Made by a program: the position numbers and the translations under genes
Notes under the pieces: model-generated
Databases searched by the model: none
What the model was told of the DNA's origin: nothing
What the model saw: the letters and a program-made list of their open reading frames with translations, nothing else
In this document: piece by piece, positions 63,327-64,000 of the stretch
Layout: each line of letters starts with the position of its first letter
Position numbering within the stretch: position 1 is the first letter of the stretch
NCBI GenBank assembly: GCA_018262095.1
Contig: JAGTRW010000004.1
Location: 124,001-188,000, forward strand
Source: Pseudomonadota bacterium
GTDB lineage: Bacteria; Pseudomonadota; Gammaproteobacteria; Burkholderiales; Rhodocyclaceae
Direction: 5' to 3'
DNA length: 64,000 nucleotides

Positions 63327-64000
63327 TTACCGGTCGCTGGCCGCACTGCGCGCGGCGCCGGCCGCAGCGCTGATCGCGTCGGCGAAGACCGGCGTCAGCG
63401 CAGCCGGAAAATCGTGACCCATGCCGTCGATCAGGCGCAGCTGCGCGCCGGCGATGTGGTCGGCGACGTCGTGTGCGCAGGCCGGCAACAGCAGTGGATC
63501 GTCGCGACCGTGCAGCACCACGGTCGGGCAACTGATGGTGGCGAACAGCGCGCGGCGGTCGCCGCCGGCCAGCACCGCGGCGAGTTGTCGCGCGACGCCG
63601 GGCGGGTAGTAGGCGCGATCGTATTCGTCGCCGAACAGCGTCTGCAGTTCGCCGATCGATGTCGGATAGCCGGGGCTGGCGATCGGCAGGTGGCGCGCGA
63701 TGGCGTTGGCGATGACGCCTGCGCGGTCGTGCGCCGGCGGCAGCGGCGCGAACAGCGCCATCACCGCGGCCGGTGTCGGCGGCGGCAGCAGCGGGTTGCC
63801 CGACGTCGACATGATCGAAGTGAGCGACAAGGCGCGCTGCGGATAAGTCGCGGCGATGATCTGCGCGATCGCCGCGCCCATCGACGCGCCGACCAGGTGC
63901 GCTTGCTCGATGCCCAGCGCGTCGAGCAGGGCGACGCTGTCGGCGGCCATCGTTTCGAGGGTGTAGGGCAGCGCGGCGAGCGGCTCGCCGCAGAGCAACG
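63327..64000 (-). CDS. Alpha/beta-hydrolase, partial (N-terminus beyond window)
   Basis: The frame is open to the right edge; the visible ~224 residues are the C-terminal three quarters. The nucleophile elbow LVGASMGAAIAQ supplies the catalytic Ser, the acid is probably in VVLHGRDDPLLL, and the catalytic His in IDGMGHDFP. A helical lid lies between about residues 75 and 145. This is the esterase/lactonase-like branch of the superfamily; the substrate is unknown. It is upstream of, and on the same strand as, the hybrid kinase, with 73 bp between. Confidence 0.82.
   Translation of the reverse strand, partial: LLCGEPLAALPYTLETMAADSVALLDALGIEQAHLVGASMGAAIAQIIAATYPQRALSLTSIMSTSGNPLLPPPTPAAVMALFAPLPPAHDRAGVIANAIARHLPIASPGYPTSIGELQTLFGDEYDRAYYPPGVARQLAAVLAGGDRRALFATISCPTVVLHGRDDPLLLPACAHDVADHIAGAQLRLIDGMGHDFPAALTPVFADAISAAAGAARSAASDR

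Overview
The window is GC-rich, densely coded bacterial DNA. Gene content and order (trxB / ftsK-lolA-rarA-serS, nadE-glnB, rnfABCDGE-nth, DUF1841, DUF465) point to a Betaproteobacterium. A Rhodocyclaceae-like organism (the Dechloromonas / Propionivibrio / Accumulibacter type) is my best guess, but that is inference from gene content. No rRNA, CRISPR array, intact insertion sequence or prophage is visible.

Layout. 1-4,120: the tail of a DUF4062 protein, a PolB-type 3'-5' exonuclease, a small unknown gene, nadE and glnB. 4,266-13,433: a housekeeping block with smr and trxB facing ftsK-lolA-rarA-serS, then mltF and tRNA-Ser(CGA). 13,450-22,480: an accessory stretch with an antitoxin remnant, a GGDEF protein whose EAL domain is broken, a tandem winged-helix protein, a chemoreceptor, a lower-GC LysR gene and a DMT exporter. 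22,752-30,222: DUF47-Pit phosphate transport, DUF465, an azlD remnant, greB coupled to a CBS-PAS-GAF-GGDEF protein, and htpG. 30,321-42,000: small unknowns, yceH-methyltransferase, a FemAB-like protein, an orphan GspE-like ATPase, a large PAS/GAF/GGDEF protein and an unusual histidine kinase. 42,001-48,966: a leftward pyrimidine cluster, MFS / M20 carbamoylase / XRE regulator / pyrE / unknown / pyrK / pyrDB / DUF1841. 49,102-58,303: HD and FIST genes, nth, the rnf operon and a second pyrD. 58,453-64,000: an EIIC-EAL fusion, a hybrid kinase and a partial alpha/beta hydrolase.

How the genes work together. Three themes stand out. (1) Cyclic-di-GMP and phosphorelay signalling: three GGDEF proteins, one intact EAL enzyme fused to a PTS-EIIC membrane domain, one broken EAL domain, two large kinases and one chemoreceptor. 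(2) Pyrimidine and redox metabolism: an NAD-dependent dihydroorotate dehydrogenase (PyrDB/PyrK) lies with pyrE and a carbamoylase/transporter pair, while the separate quinone-type PyrD beside rnf has lost its catalytic loop. (3) Envelope and cell-division housekeeping.

The most unusual observations are the PyrD lacking its catalytic serine loop, a kinase that runs from a truncated ATPase domain straight into an HPt domain, the EIIC-EAL fusion, a sigma32-like promoter with a structured leader before htpG, and palindromic repeat elements, one of them inside the rnf operon. Several genes show losses inside conserved domains. That should first be checked against reads, because assembly error is an alternative to real gene decay.
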